Shown here: in pieces, positions 26,065 to 34,233 of the stretch
How positions within the stretch are numbered: position 1 is the first letter of the stretch
Layout: each line of letters begins with the position of its first letter
Origin: Thermococcus siculi
GTDB taxonomy: Archaea; Methanobacteriota_B; Thermococci; Thermococcales; Thermococcaceae
Assembly: GCF_002214505.1 (NCBI RefSeq)
Contig: NZ_CP015103.1
Coordinates: forward strand, 992,001-1,056,000
Direction of reading: 5' to 3'
DNA: 64,000 nucleotides
Position numbers and translations under genes: made by a program
The notes under the pieces: generated by a model
Told to the model about the DNA's origin: nothing
What the model saw: the letters and a program-made list of their open reading frames with translations, nothing else
The model's database searches: none

Positions 26065-26480
26065 TCCCCTCCCTCCTTCTCGATTCTTATGCCGCTTATG
26101 TAGACTCCCCTTCCCTTCAGAACCTCGAAGTCCCTGCTGCCGCACTTCGGGCAGGCGAGGAAGGCGTGAACGACCTCGGGAATGAAGTGTATGTCCTCCT
26201 TAATGCGGTCGTCGAAGTTCTCCCTGACGTCCTTCAGTTTCCACTCATGGCCGCAGTCGCGGCACCTGAAGACTGCCTCCTCCTCGATGAACTCTATCTC
26301 GGCCCCCTCACCGATCGTCCCCTTGAGAAGCTCCTTCATCGCGAACTCAACTATCTCGGCGTTCACATCCTGAAGCTCTCCCAGAACAACCTGGATTGCC
26401 AGGAGCTTTGATGCGCCTTCTTTTTGAGCGTAATCGAGGGCGGTCCTAACTATACCATCGGCGAGTGCCCACTCGTGCAT
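26061..26480 (-). CDS. hypA: Nickel metallochaperone HypA
   Basis: 139 residues starting MHEWALADGIV; the Met1-His2 N-terminus is the nickel site. Zinc knuckle with CRDC and CPKC separated by a long archaeal-type insertion (GHEWKLKDVRENFDDRIKE). Length matches the T. kodakarensis protein as I recall it. GGAGGGGTTAGAA precedes the ATG. TATA GTTTTTAAAGA at about 26513-26523 with a SurR motif upstream; the longer frame to 26609 reaches across the promoter and is not used. First gene of hypA-hypB-protease-membrane protein. Confidence 0.95.
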   Translation of the reverse strand: MHEWALADGIVRTALDYAQKEGASKLLAIQVVLGELQDVNAEIVEFAMKELLKGTIGEGAEIEFIEEEAVFRCRDCGHEWKLKDVRENFDDRIKEDIHFIPEVVHAFLACPKCGSRDFEVLKGRGVYISGIRIEKEGGE

Positions 26481-26529
26481 TTCTAACCCCTCCAGAGGTA
26501 ATATGGGCCAATTCTTTAAAAACGGTGGA

Positions 26530-26546
26530 GTTTTCAACCTTAGGTT
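26530..26546 (+). promoter_or_regulatory. SurR operator of the hypA operon
   Basis: Plus strand reads GTTTTCAACCTTAGGTT, exact GTTn3AACn5GTT, 7 bp upstream of the hypA TATA box. The rest of the 239 bp between hypA and aor contains the aor TATA box (TTTATAGG, 26678-26685). Confidence 0.8.
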
Positions 26547-26719
26547 TCCTAACCATTCTCGGCGGCGTTTTGGAGTTTTTGTGGTGGTAATGGTACTTTC
26601 GTTCCTCAAGTCTGTCCCGTCCCATCAACACTTTCGTTTAACAGTTCGCATTCTGCAATTCTCTTTATTTTCGCCAAAATTTATAGGCATTAATGTCCAT
26701 TTATTTTTTGGCGATGTCC

Positions 26720-28540
26720 ATGTATGGCAACTGGGGTAAGTTTCTGCGTGTAAACCTCTCCACCGGAGAGGTAAAGGTTGAAGAATACGACGAGGAGCTG
26801 GCCAAGAAGTGGCTCGGTAGCAGGGGACTGGCCATATACTTCCTCCTGAAGGAGATGGACCCGAAGGTCGACCCGCTGAGTCCCGAGAACAAGCTGATAA
26901 TTACGCCGGGTCCGCTGAGCGGAACCAGCGCCCCAACCGGCGGCAGGTATAACGTCGTTACCAAGGGTCCCCAGACGGGCTTCATAACCATGGCCAACTC
27001 GGGTGGCTACTTTGGAGCGGAACTCAAGTTCGCGGGCTGGGACGGAATCATAGTCGAGGGCAAGGCCGACCACCCGGTCTACATCTACATCAAGGACGAC
27101 AACGTTGAGATACGCGACGCTTCCCACCTCTGGGGCAAGGTCGTGAGCGAGACCGAGGAGACCCTCAAGAAGGAAATAGGCAGCAAGAGGCTTCACATAG
27201 CCAGCATTGGTCCGGCCGGTGAGAACCTCGTCAAGTTCGCGGCCATAGTCAACGACGGCCACCGCGCCGCTGCTAGGGCAGGTGTCGGAGCCGTTATGGG
27301 AAGCAAGAACCTCAAGGCGATAGCCGTCGAGGGAACGAAGAGGGTCCCGATAGCCGACAAGCAGAAGTTCATGCTCGTCATAAGGGAGAAGATAAACAAG
27401 CTCAAGAACGACCCCGTTGCCGGCGGAGGACTGCCCAACTACGGTACCGCCGTCCTCGTCAACATCATAAACCAGAACGGCCTCTATCCGACGAGGAACT
27501 TCCAGACCGGCGTTTTCGAGCTCGCTGAGGAGCACAGCGGTGAGGCAATGACGGCCAAGTACCTCATCAGGAACCAGCCGTGCTATGCCTGTCCGATAGG
27601 CTGTGGCAGGGTTAACAAGCTCCCGACCGTTGGTGTGACAGAGGGACCCGAGTACGAGAGCATCTGGGCCCTTGGAGCCGACCTCGGCATAAACGACCTC
27701 GCGAGCATAATCGAGGCCAACCACCTCTGCGACGAGTACGGTCTGGACACTATCTCAACCGGTGGAACATTGGCTGCTGCCATGGAGCTCTATGAGAAGG
27801 GCTACCTCAAGCAAGAGGACCTTGGAGAGGAGGCTCCGCCGTTCAGATGGGGCAACACGGAGGTTCTCCTGTACTACATCGAGAAGATAGCCTACAGGAA
27901 GGGCATTGGGGACAAGCTTGCGGAGGGAAGCTACCGCTTCGCCGAGATGTACGGCCACCCGGAGTTCTCAATGAGCGTCAAGAAGCTTGAGCTTCCAGCC
28001 TACGACCCGCGTGGAGCGGAGGGGCACGGTCTTGGCTATGCAACCAACAACCGCGGCGGCTGCCACATTAAGAACTACATGATAAGCCCCGAGATCCTCG
28101 GCTACCCGTACAAGATGGACCCGCACGACATAAGCGACGACAAGATAAAGATGCTCCTCATATTCCAGGACCTCAGCGCGGTAATTGACGCCGCCGGCCT
28201 CTGTCTCTTCACGACCTTCGGCCTTGGAGCGGACGACTTCCGCGACATGCTGAACGCGGCCCTCGGCTGGGACTTCTCAACTGAGGACTACCTCAAGATA
28301 GGAGAGCGCATCTGGAACGCCGAGAGGATATTCAACCTCAAGGCCGGCCTCGTTCCGGAGAGGGACGACACCCTGCCGAAGAGGTTCCTCGAGGAGCCGA
28401 TGCCGGAGGGACCAAACAAGGGCCACACCGTCCGCCTGAAGGAGATGCTGCCGCGCTACTACAAGCTCCGCGGCTGGACCGAGGACGGAAGGGTTACCCC
28501 GGAGAAGGCCAAGGAACTTGGAATCGAGGAGTTCCTTTGA
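26720..28540 (+). CDS. aor: Tungsten-containing aldehyde:ferredoxin oxidoreductase
   Basis: 606 residues from MYGNWGKFLRVNL. Near-collinear with the P. furiosus AOR as I know it, including the tungstopterin regions GRYNVVTKGPQTGF and DPRGAEGHGLGYATNNRGG, the [4Fe-4S] cysteines CYACPIGC plus the distant Cys in AAGLCLFTTFG, and the C-terminal LKEMLPRYYKLRGWTEDG. Oxidises aldehydes from amino-acid and peptide catabolism to acids with ferredoxin in the cytoplasm. Alternative ATG at 26714; TATA TTTATAGG at 26678-26685 implies a leader of only about 10-15 nt. Followed by cmo, as in P. furiosus. Confidence 0.95.
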   Translation: MYGNWGKFLRVNLSTGEVKVEEYDEELAKKWLGSRGLAIYFLLKEMDPKVDPLSPENKLIITPGPLSGTSAPTGGRYNVVTKGPQTGFITMANSGGYFGAELKFAGWDGIIVEGKADHPVYIYIKDDNVEIRDASHLWGKVVSETEETLKKEIGSKRLHIASIGPAGENLVKFAAIVNDGHRAAARAGVGAVMGSKNLKAIAVEGTKRVPIADKQKFMLVIREKINKLKNDPVAGGGLPNYGTAVLVNIINQNGLYPTRNFQTGVFELAEEHSGEAMTAKYLIRNQPCYACPIGCGRVNKLPTVGVTEGPEYESIWALGADLGINDLASIIEANHLCDEYGLDTISTGGTLAAAMELYEKGYLKQEDLGEEAPPFRWGNTEVLLYYIEKIAYRKGIGDKLAEGSYRFAEMYGHPEFSMSVKKLELPAYDPRGAEGHGLGYATNNRGGCHIKNYMISPEILGYPYKMDPHDISDDKIKMLLIFQDLSAVIDAAGLCLFTTFGLGADDFRDMLNAALGWDFSTEDYLKIGERIWNAERIFNLKAGLVPERDDTLPKRFLEEPMPEGPNKGHTVRLKEMLPRYYKLRGWTEDGRVTPEKAKELGIEEFL

Positions 28541-28616
28541 TTCCCTTTCCTTTACCCGTTTTTGTCCAGTAAGGTTTTTATGTCTTCACTGGGCACTCAC
28601 TTTTTAAGGTGATAAT

Positions 28617-28691
28617 ATGCTCTATCCGAACCTCTCATGGCATTCATCGAACTCACCCTGCGGGTTGCAACCTCCGAGTGGGGGCGGTTGA
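28617..28691 (+). CDS. Possible 24-residue leader peptide upstream of cmo
   Basis: ATG at 28617 with the best ribosome site of the region (AAGGTGATAAT) just inside the expected transcript (TATA GTTTTTATG at 28574-28582). It encodes MLYPNLSWHSSNSPCGLQPP plus SGGG and stops at TGA 28689-28691, two bases before the TTG proposed as the cmo start. Translational coupling of a short leader frame to cmo is the simplest reading; a frameshifted cmo N-terminus is the alternative. Confidence 0.4.
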   Translation: MLYPNLSWHSSNSPCGLQPPSGGG

Positions 28692-28692
28692 A

Positions 28693-29838
28693 TTGGCGAA
28701 GGAAGTCGGTAAGGAGTACACCTTCTCCCTGTGGGACGGGAAGGTAATAGTGCGGCCGAAGCTCGACATGAAGTACCTCTACATCGAGGTCACGAGCAGG
28801 TGCAACCTCAAGTGTGAGATGTGCTTCAAGCAGTACTGGGAGGACACCGAGGGGGACATGGACTGGGAGCTCTTCCTCAAGATTCTCGACGACGCCGAGG
28901 AGTTCCCGGACCTCAAGATGGTCTACCTCGGCGGGATCGGCGAGCCCTCTGTTCACCCCCGCTTCATGGACATGGTTAGGGAGGTCAAGAAGAGGGGCTT
29001 CGCTCTTGGAATGAGCAGCAACGGAACTTTACTAACCGACGACATGCTCCGTGAGTTCGCAAAACTCGGCGTTGAGTTGATCTACTTCTCTATGGACACT
29101 GTTCCAACCGCTCAAAACGCCATAACCCTTGGGCACCTCGCCGCCGCCGTGACGGCGGATAAGATAAGAAAGCTCGTCAAGTACCGCGATGAGTACGGCA
29201 CCCACAGGCCGAGCGTTGGCGTTGAAGTGGTCGTCACGAAGGAGAACTACAAACAGCTCCCCGATATGGCGCGCTTTCTGCTCGACCTCGGCGTCGATTC
29301 CATGCTTGTATCGAACCTTCTACCCCTAACCGAGGAGCAGACCAAGGACATCGTTTACGATGGAAGCGTTAATATGAAACCCATCCTCGACGAGCTTTAC
29401 AAGATAGCCAACATGGGCATCTACATAAAGCTCCCATACTTCGAGCTGAAGACCGAGAGACAGTGCGACTTCGACGAGAACAACGTCGCCGTAATCCGGT
29501 GGGACGGCGAGGTCGCGCCCTGCTACCGCTTCCTCCACTCCTACTACGAGTACATCTTCGGTAGGAAGAAGAAGGTCAACGCCTACTCCTTTGGAAACGT
29601 GAGGGAGAAGAGCCTCGCGGATATATGGACGAGCGAGAAGTACACATGGTTCCGCTTCACTATGAAGAACTACATGTACCCCTCGTGCACCGACTGTCCA
29701 CTGGTTGACGCCTGCGACTTCGTCAAGACGAGTGACATCGACTGCTGGGGCAACGAGCCGAGCTGCGCCGACTGCCTCTGGGCCAGGAGAATAGTGCAGT
29801 GCCCGATTCCCCAGCACAACTTCGGGAAGTTCTACTGA
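28693..29838 (+). CDS. cmo: Radical SAM/SPASM protein, AOR cofactor-modifying protein homologue
   Basis: About 381 residues if the TTG at 28693 is used; a GTG at 28678 and the far end of the frame at 28609 are alternatives. Radical SAM motif SRCNLKCEMCFKQ (CxxxCxxC), GGIGEPSVHPRF, SSNGTLLTDD, and a C-terminal SPASM-type cysteine set (CTDCPLVDACDF, DCWGNEPSCADCLW, VQCP). The gene after aor in Pyrococcus is named cmo, for a proposed role in tungstopterin cofactor modification. The start is uncertain because the strong ribosome site upstream serves a different, 24-codon frame that ends at this gene's beginning. Confidence 0.85.
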   Translation: MAKEVGKEYTFSLWDGKVIVRPKLDMKYLYIEVTSRCNLKCEMCFKQYWEDTEGDMDWELFLKILDDAEEFPDLKMVYLGGIGEPSVHPRFMDMVREVKKRGFALGMSSNGTLLTDDMLREFAKLGVELIYFSMDTVPTAQNAITLGHLAAAVTADKIRKLVKYRDEYGTHRPSVGVEVVVTKENYKQLPDMARFLLDLGVDSMLVSNLLPLTEEQTKDIVYDGSVNMKPILDELYKIANMGIYIKLPYFELKTERQCDFDENNVAVIRWDGEVAPCYRFLHSYYEYIFGRKKKVNAYSFGNVREKSLADIWTSEKYTWFRFTMKNYMYPSCTDCPLVDACDFVKTSDIDCWGNEPSCADCLWARRIVQCPIPQHNFGKFY

Positions 29839-29842
29839 CGCC

Positions 29843-30757
29843 TCATTCCTTTGATTTTCCCTTTTTCAGGAGAACCAGGAACGTGAGTATCCCCAGAGGC
29901 GCTATGAACGTAACCCCGTTCAGCTCCAGTATCACGTCGTAGGGGACCAGCCAGAAGGCCAGGAAGCCGAGGTTCAGGAAGTACAGCTTTTTGTCGGTAA
30001 GCACCGGGGGCTGGGAGTAAAAGTGCAGAGCCACCGCGAGGCCGAGGAGGGAAGTTGCCGCCGGTGGGACGCTGGAGTGGGGAAGGGCGGTGAATATGAA
30101 GAAGAGAAGGGCCGAAATCAGGAGGCCATAAATGAAGGAGTGTCTTTCTGCAAAAGCCGAGCGGAGGGGAAGCTCGCCTTTGAGTTCTCTTGCGGCTAGA
30201 ATCAGAACAACGACCAGAAGAACCGTCAGCAGATATTGAAGTAGTGGGGGGACGTATTTCGTCAGGCTTACAGCATAGACGGCCGCGGAGGTTAGAAACG
30301 CTGCCACCACAAGCCTAATTCCCTTAGGACCCAGGAGCCTCTCCGTCCTGAACTCGGGATAGAGGGTGTCGATGAGCATTATCGGAACAGCTATGCTCAT
30401 GAGGGAGTGGAAAATCGTGAGCCAAACGGCCCAGACGGTGTTTATCCCCCAGACCCTTCCGTAGGTCGCGAAGATGCCCAAATCGGCCCAGTTGGGGTCG
30501 AACCACGAGCGTATCACGAGGCCCTCCTCGACGATTCCATAAACCGCCCCGAGGAGCATCAGCCTGAGGTATCCCCTGCCCCATCTCACCCACGCTTCCC
30601 TTGCAAGAAGCACGCCGGAGCCGTAGTAAAGCCAGAGCATGGGGAACGCTAGGGGTTGCGTTGCCACTTCAGTGGGCGGCGTGGAACCGCTGAGGACCTC
30701 CGCTAAGAACGGGGAGAGGAGCGAAAGGAGCAGTGCAATTTTTGTCCCCCTTTGCAT
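29843..30757 (-). CDS. Polytopic membrane protein of unknown function
   Basis: 304 residues, about nine membrane segments, basic C-terminus LKKGKSKE. It has a conserved-looking intramembrane block GIVEEGLVIRSWFDPNW and a second helix with IFHSLMSIAV; an EE...R plus H arrangement slightly recalls CAAX-type intramembrane proteases, but the spacing is not convincing. Convergent with cmo (stop codons 4 bp apart), with its own start near 30757 and TATA-like sequence in AAATTAAATAAAC upstream. I do not recognise the family. Confidence 0.6.
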   Translation of the reverse strand: MQRGTKIALLLSLLSPFLAEVLSGSTPPTEVATQPLAFPMLWLYYGSGVLLAREAWVRWGRGYLRLMLLGAVYGIVEEGLVIRSWFDPNWADLGIFATYGRVWGINTVWAVWLTIFHSLMSIAVPIMLIDTLYPEFRTERLLGPKGIRLVVAAFLTSAAVYAVSLTKYVPPLLQYLLTVLLVVVLILAARELKGELPLRSAFAERHSFIYGLLISALLFFIFTALPHSSVPPAATSLLGLAVALHFYSQPPVLTDKKLYFLNLGFLAFWLVPYDVILELNGVTFIAPLGILTFLVLLKKGKSKE

Positions 30758-30802
30758 GTCGGGAGTACTCGGCGTTGTTTATTTAATTTTCTGGGGGATT
30801 GA

Positions 30803-32518
30803 TCAGCGAGGGGTGATAATCTCGGGTTTCAAGCCCTCCTCAGTTCTGGTCCACGTGGTGTGGAGCCTCTTCTCAGCCGCGACCTCGACCGCCGTGTAGT
30901 AACCCGGCACGTACAGCGTCGGTCCGCGCAGGACTACACTCTCGTCGACCCAGCTGACCTCTGTGAGTCCCCTGGGCTCCCCGTGCTCCACCAGATCCTT
31001 CCAAACGCGTTTGTTAATTATGCACCCGGGGTCGTCGCCGAGCAAATCGAGGGTGTAGTGGTATGCCCTCGCCCGGCAGCCGCCGCAGATGTTCCTGTAG
31101 GGGCAGTTCCTACACTGGCCCGTGAAGTTGTTCCTGTCTCTCAAGAGGTTGAATATCCTGCTTTTCTCCCATATCTCCTTGAAGTTCCTCGTCCTCACGT
31201 TTCCAACCGGCAGCGGCAGGAATACACAGGGGACGACGCTTCCATCCGGTTCTATCCCCGCGTATATCCTGCCGGCGCCGCAGCCACCGATGAACTCTGC
31301 GAGTGTTCTGACGGCGTTGTTCTCACCCATGTAGAAGTGAGCTGGGGTGATGTTCTTCCCCTTGCTTTCAAGGAGTGTGACCCTGGCGTACTGCGGTGCC
31401 GTTGTCAGTATCTCCAGCTTTCTCCTCTTCATCTGGTGGTAGACCTCCTTCATGAACTCCTCGCGCTCTTCTGGCGTTAGGTCGACCTTCACCATCTCCT
31501 CTGCCCTTCCCGTTGGCACGAGGTTGAAGAATATGACGCGCTTCACCCCGATGTTCTCAGCCAGATCGAGGATGTCGTCTATCTCCTGGAAGGTTTCCTT
31601 GTCCATAACCACTGCCATTCCATGGCTTATGCCCAGCTCTACCGCGTTTTCGAGGGCTTTTGTGGCGTGCTCCCATGCCCCCGGAATCCCGCGGAACTCA
31701 TCGTGCTTCTCCGGTTTTGCTGAGTCAACGCTCACCTCGACGTACTGAACTCCCGCGTCAACGGCTTTCTTGAGCTTCTCCATATCCGCAAAGGTCCAGC
31801 CGTTTGTTGCCACTGAAGTGTGGATGCCCCTATCCGCCAGCTCCTTCACGATCCTGAGGAAGTCAGGGTGGATTGTGGGTTCACCGCCGCTTATGGCAAC
31901 GGCCGCAACGCCGGCCCTGTCGAGCTGGTCGACGAGGTTCAGCTTTTCCTCAAGCGAGAGCTCGCTTGGCAGCGGCCTGTCGGCCCTCTGGTAGCAGTGT
32001 TTGCAGCGGAAGTTGCACATGTTGGTGAAGTTCCAGACTATAAGGAACGGGCCAGCAAGGCGCTGTGGAACCGTGACGCCGTACTTCGCTATTCCCTCAA
32101 GGACGACCCAGATGCCGCGTCTTATGTGAGGATCCCTGAGGAGGGCATCCTTTACGGCCTCCTCATCTCCCTTGGCCAGCTTTATGCCCAGCTTGAGGAG
32201 AACTTTGAGGACGTCCGCCTGGAAGCGTATCATCATGGGTTCATTGAGGCTCTCTCCGGCGTAGATGCTCAGCGCCCAGTATAGGGCCGGCAGTTCTCTT
32301 CCGTTTATCTCATAGCGCTTGAGCATTGGTCTTAGGAGCGCCCTTGATAGGGGGTTTCCTAGGATTAACTTGAACGCTGTGAGGGCGGTGGACAGCTGAT
32401 TTCCGCCGCCATTGGACCCGTCAGTTTCTCCTGGAATTGAGTTCATTGCGTTGGGAAACGGATCCTGAATGACGCTCGCGAGGCTATCGACATCGTTATT
32501 ATACCTCTCCTCTCTCAT
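30803..32518 (-). CDS. Radical SAM/SPASM domain protein
   Basis: 571 residues from ATG 32518 (GGTGAGGGGC ahead; TATA GATTTATACAATG at 32549-32560). An N-terminal helical region of about 150 residues precedes the radical SAM core NMCNFRCKHCYQRAD (CxxxCxxC), SGGEPTIHPDFL and SVATNG; the SPASM region has CGAGRIYAGIEPDGSVVPC, CRNCPYRNICGGCRARA and a further GDDPGC. Resembles MoaA/AhbD-like proteins that modify haem precursors or peptides; substrate unknown. Divergent from a small membrane protein and a MarR-like regulator, with palindromes between them that may control both. Confidence 0.85.
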   Translation of the reverse strand: MREERYNNDVDSLASVIQDPFPNAMNSIPGETDGSNGGGNQLSTALTAFKLILGNPLSRALLRPMLKRYEINGRELPALYWALSIYAGESLNEPMMIRFQADVLKVLLKLGIKLAKGDEEAVKDALLRDPHIRRGIWVVLEGIAKYGVTVPQRLAGPFLIVWNFTNMCNFRCKHCYQRADRPLPSELSLEEKLNLVDQLDRAGVAAVAISGGEPTIHPDFLRIVKELADRGIHTSVATNGWTFADMEKLKKAVDAGVQYVEVSVDSAKPEKHDEFRGIPGAWEHATKALENAVELGISHGMAVVMDKETFQEIDDILDLAENIGVKRVIFFNLVPTGRAEEMVKVDLTPEEREEFMKEVYHQMKRRKLEILTTAPQYARVTLLESKGKNITPAHFYMGENNAVRTLAEFIGGCGAGRIYAGIEPDGSVVPCVFLPLPVGNVRTRNFKEIWEKSRIFNLLRDRNNFTGQCRNCPYRNICGGCRARAYHYTLDLLGDDPGCIINKRVWKDLVEHGEPRGLTEVSWVDESVVLRGPTLYVPGYYTAVEVAAEKRLHTTWTRTEEGLKPEIITPR

Positions 32519-32531
32519 GCCCCTCACCGTT

Positions 32532-32543
32532 TTTCATTTGAAA
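32532..32543. promoter_or_regulatory. Palindrome TTTCA-TT-TGAAA in the leader of the SPASM gene
   Basis: Inverted repeat between the TATA box (32549-32560) and the start codon at 32518; a possible repressor site. Confidence 0.35.
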
Positions 32544-32586
32544 CTTTCATTGTATAAATCTTTCTATTGTGATGTATCGGTTATAT

Positions 32587-32598
32587 CTGATATATCAG
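32587..32598. promoter_or_regulatory. Perfect 12-bp palindrome CTGATATATCAG between divergent promoters
   Basis: Lies between the TATA box of the SPASM radical SAM gene (32549-32560, minus) and that of the membrane protein (AGTTTATACG, 32611-32620, plus), upstream of both. A candidate binding site for the MarR-like regulator encoded at 33087-33548. Confidence 0.45.
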
Positions 32599-32664
32599 GA
32601 ATAATCGAAAAGTTTATACGCCCTTTTGCATAGGCCTTATTGAAAATCCCTGGAGGTGGCGAAA

Positions 32665-33015
32665 ATGGTCTCCGCAAAGACCGGAATGTGGACTGCCCTG
32701 ACCGGCGCCCTTTTGATCTTGATAGACGGCATAATGGTGCTGGCCAATGAGACCTTCTACGGCTGGCACTACGGGAGCATCAGCACCGTCGGCTGGGTTG
32801 AGATAATACTAAGCCTGACCATGATGGGCCTGGCTTACTACTACAAGAGCAACAAGAGCCTTGTCGGCTGGAGCATAGCTATCCTGGCCTTGATTACGAT
32901 GCCCTTCGATGGCGGCTTCTGGACGCTGGGTGCCTGGATCGCACTCATAGGCGGTGCAATGATAGCGATCGGCGAGGTTTCTGCCTCATCGACCTCGAGA
33001 CACACCGCAGCGTGA
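32665..33015 (+). CDS. Small four-TM membrane protein
   Basis: 116 residues from ATG 32665 (GGAGGTGGCGAAA ahead). Four membrane segments (ALTGALLILIDGIMVLA, WVEIILSLTMMGLAYYY, WSIAILALITMPF, LGAWIALIGGAMIAIGEV) resembling a generic small archaeal integral membrane family. Own TATA at 32611-32620; followed by a transcriptional regulator 42-70 bp downstream on the same strand. Function unknown. Confidence 0.75.
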   Translation: MVSAKTGMWTALTGALLILIDGIMVLANETFYGWHYGSISTVGWVEIILSLTMMGLAYYYKSNKSLVGWSIAILALITMPFDGGFWTLGAWIALIGGAMIAIGEVSASSTSRHTAA

Positions 33016-33086
33016 ATTCAAAATCTTTTTAAGCCTCTTTTCCTTTCCCTTTTTAAGTGCCTGTCGGAGGGTTGATGGTGGCCGCA

Positions 33087-33548
33087 ATGGGGAAGTCCAA
33101 AAGGTTCGTTGAAATCGTGGCCCAGCTGATGAGCAGGTGGGGATATACCCACACGGATGGCGTTATCTACGCACACCTGCTCCTGAGCGAGAGGCCCCTC
33201 ACGATATCCGAACTAGCCGAGGCCACCCGCTTGAGCCGCTCCTCCGTCTCCGTTTCCCTCTCCCGGCTCACCCGCGACTATCTCGTGACCTATCGTAAGG
33301 AGGGCAAGACCAAGTACTTCTCTGCCGTTCCGGCTTTCCTTGAGAAGTTCCTTCAGCAGCCGAGGGATATCCTCGATCGCGAGGTCAGGCCTCTCAAGGA
33401 GATCGTCGGGCGCCTGATGGAAACCGCCGGTGGTGAGGAAAAAGCCCGCTTCGAGACGATCCTCACGGACCTGTCAGCCCTCGAGTGTGTCCTTGAGAAG
33501 ATAATCGAGCTTGAAGAGAAAGAGAGTGAGTGCATAGATGCCCGCTGA
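33087..33548 (+). CDS. MarR/GbsR-like winged-helix transcriptional regulator
   Basis: 153 residues from ATG 33087 (GGTGGCCGCA); ATG 33075 close after GGAGGG is an alternative. N-terminal winged helix: GVIYAHLLLSERPLTISELAEATRLSRSSVSVSLSRL with wing YRKEGKTKYFSAVPAF, then a C-terminal coiled region FETILTDLSALECVLEKIIELEEKESE, as in GbsR-type members that dimerise through helices. Downstream of a small membrane protein and near the divergent SPASM gene; a local regulator of these is inferred. Confidence 0.82.
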   Translation: MGKSKRFVEIVAQLMSRWGYTHTDGVIYAHLLLSERPLTISELAEATRLSRSSVSVSLSRLTRDYLVTYRKEGKTKYFSAVPAFLEKFLQQPRDILDREVRPLKEIVGRLMETAGGEEKARFETILTDLSALECVLEKIIELEEKESECIDAR

Positions 33549-33663
33549 TTGTGCTTCCCATTACCGCTCCCTGAGCAGCTTCCTGACCTCTGAGCAGGTG
33601 AAAAAGGTCATCGGTGTTACCCTCTACCTGATAGCGTTTAAGACGCTGGTGAACGTCTTCTGA
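33538..33663 (+). CDS. Possible 41-residue small protein
   Basis: ATG at 33538 inside the last codons of the regulator gene, in another frame, with GTGAG about 8 bp upstream. It encodes a 41-residue peptide with a basic amphipathic or membrane-like end (VKKVIGVTLYLIAFKTLVNVF) and stops at 33663, just before the convergent ferredoxin gene ends. It fills an otherwise empty 120-bp gap. Coding status is uncertain. Confidence 0.35.
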   Translation: MPADCASHYRSLSSFLTSEQVKKVIGVTLYLIAFKTLVNVF

Positions 33664-33668
33664 CCCCT

Positions 33669-34097
33669 TCATCTTTTTGGATCCGCCTCGGGCGTTGCCG
33701 TTACCTCCTCCTCGCTCAGATGGTTCTTGGGCATTATCTGGTCGACTATCTCGAAGGCCTTCTTCGTTACGTGGGCCTTTGCGACCCACTTCTTCAGGAA
33801 CTCCTTCGACGGGAACTCTATGGCGTCGCACGGGCATATCATCGCGCAGGTGTTGCAGCCGACCATGCAGTTGTAGGGCCTAGCGACAACGGGTCTTTCT
33901 TTCTCGATGTCCCAGTCAAAGACGCGCCTTCCGCAGGTGACGAAGCATATCCCGCAGCCGGCGCAGACGTCGTAGTTGATTTTTGGATACCACTCTATCT
34001 CCTTCCTGTCAACACCCCACCATGGAATGACGCTCAGATCCTTGACGGGCCTCCCGAGGGCGTCCTTCCCGATGACGGGTGCTTCAACGTTCGACAT
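33669..34097 (-). CDS. Two-cluster [4Fe-4S] ferredoxin-like protein
   Basis: 142 residues from ATG 34097 (GAGGTGGGGGAA ahead; TATA ATTTTAAATG at 34130-34139). Two cysteine sets: CAGCGICFVTC (C-x2-C-x2-C-x3-C) and CMVGCNTCAMIC (C-x3-C-x2-C-x3-C), the second with an extra spacer residue and followed by Pro and another Cys. The N-terminal 50 residues (GKDALGRPVKDLSVIPWWGVDRKEIEWYP) and C-terminal helical tail are extensions beyond a simple ferredoxin. Divergent from sufC with a shared SurR motif, pointing to electron transfer in sulfur or Fe-S metabolism. Confidence 0.83.
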   Translation of the reverse strand: MSNVEAPVIGKDALGRPVKDLSVIPWWGVDRKEIEWYPKINYDVCAGCGICFVTCGRRVFDWDIEKERPVVARPYNCMVGCNTCAMICPCDAIEFPSKEFLKKWVAKAHVTKKAFEIVDQIMPKNHLSEEEVTATPEADPKR

Positions 34098-34156
34098 TTC
34101 CCCCACCTCAATAACTACTAAAAAAATTTCATTTAAAATATTTTTCATATGTTTTT

Positions 34157-34173
34157 GTTCCCAACCCTTGGTT
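34157..34173 (+). promoter_or_regulatory. SurR operator between the ferredoxin gene and sufC
   Basis: GTTCCCAACCCTTGGTT, exact GTTn3AACn5GTT. It lies 18 bp upstream of the ferredoxin TATA box and 24 bp upstream of the sufC TATA box (CTTAAAATA, 34197-34205), so both divergent units may be controlled. Confidence 0.7.
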
Positions 34174-34233
34174 CTGGACAGTTCTGCCCAGAAACCCTTA
34201 AAATAAATTCATATGAGAGCTTTTTTGATAAAA

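Noticed and set aside
26481-26609. 43-codon extension of hypA
   Set aside because: Runs through the TATA box and SurR site; HypA function needs Met1-His2 at MHEWALADG.
30563-30620. CAAX-protease-like EE motif in the 29843 membrane protein
   Set aside because: Spacing of Glu-Glu, Arg and His does not fit the CPBP family well enough to name it.
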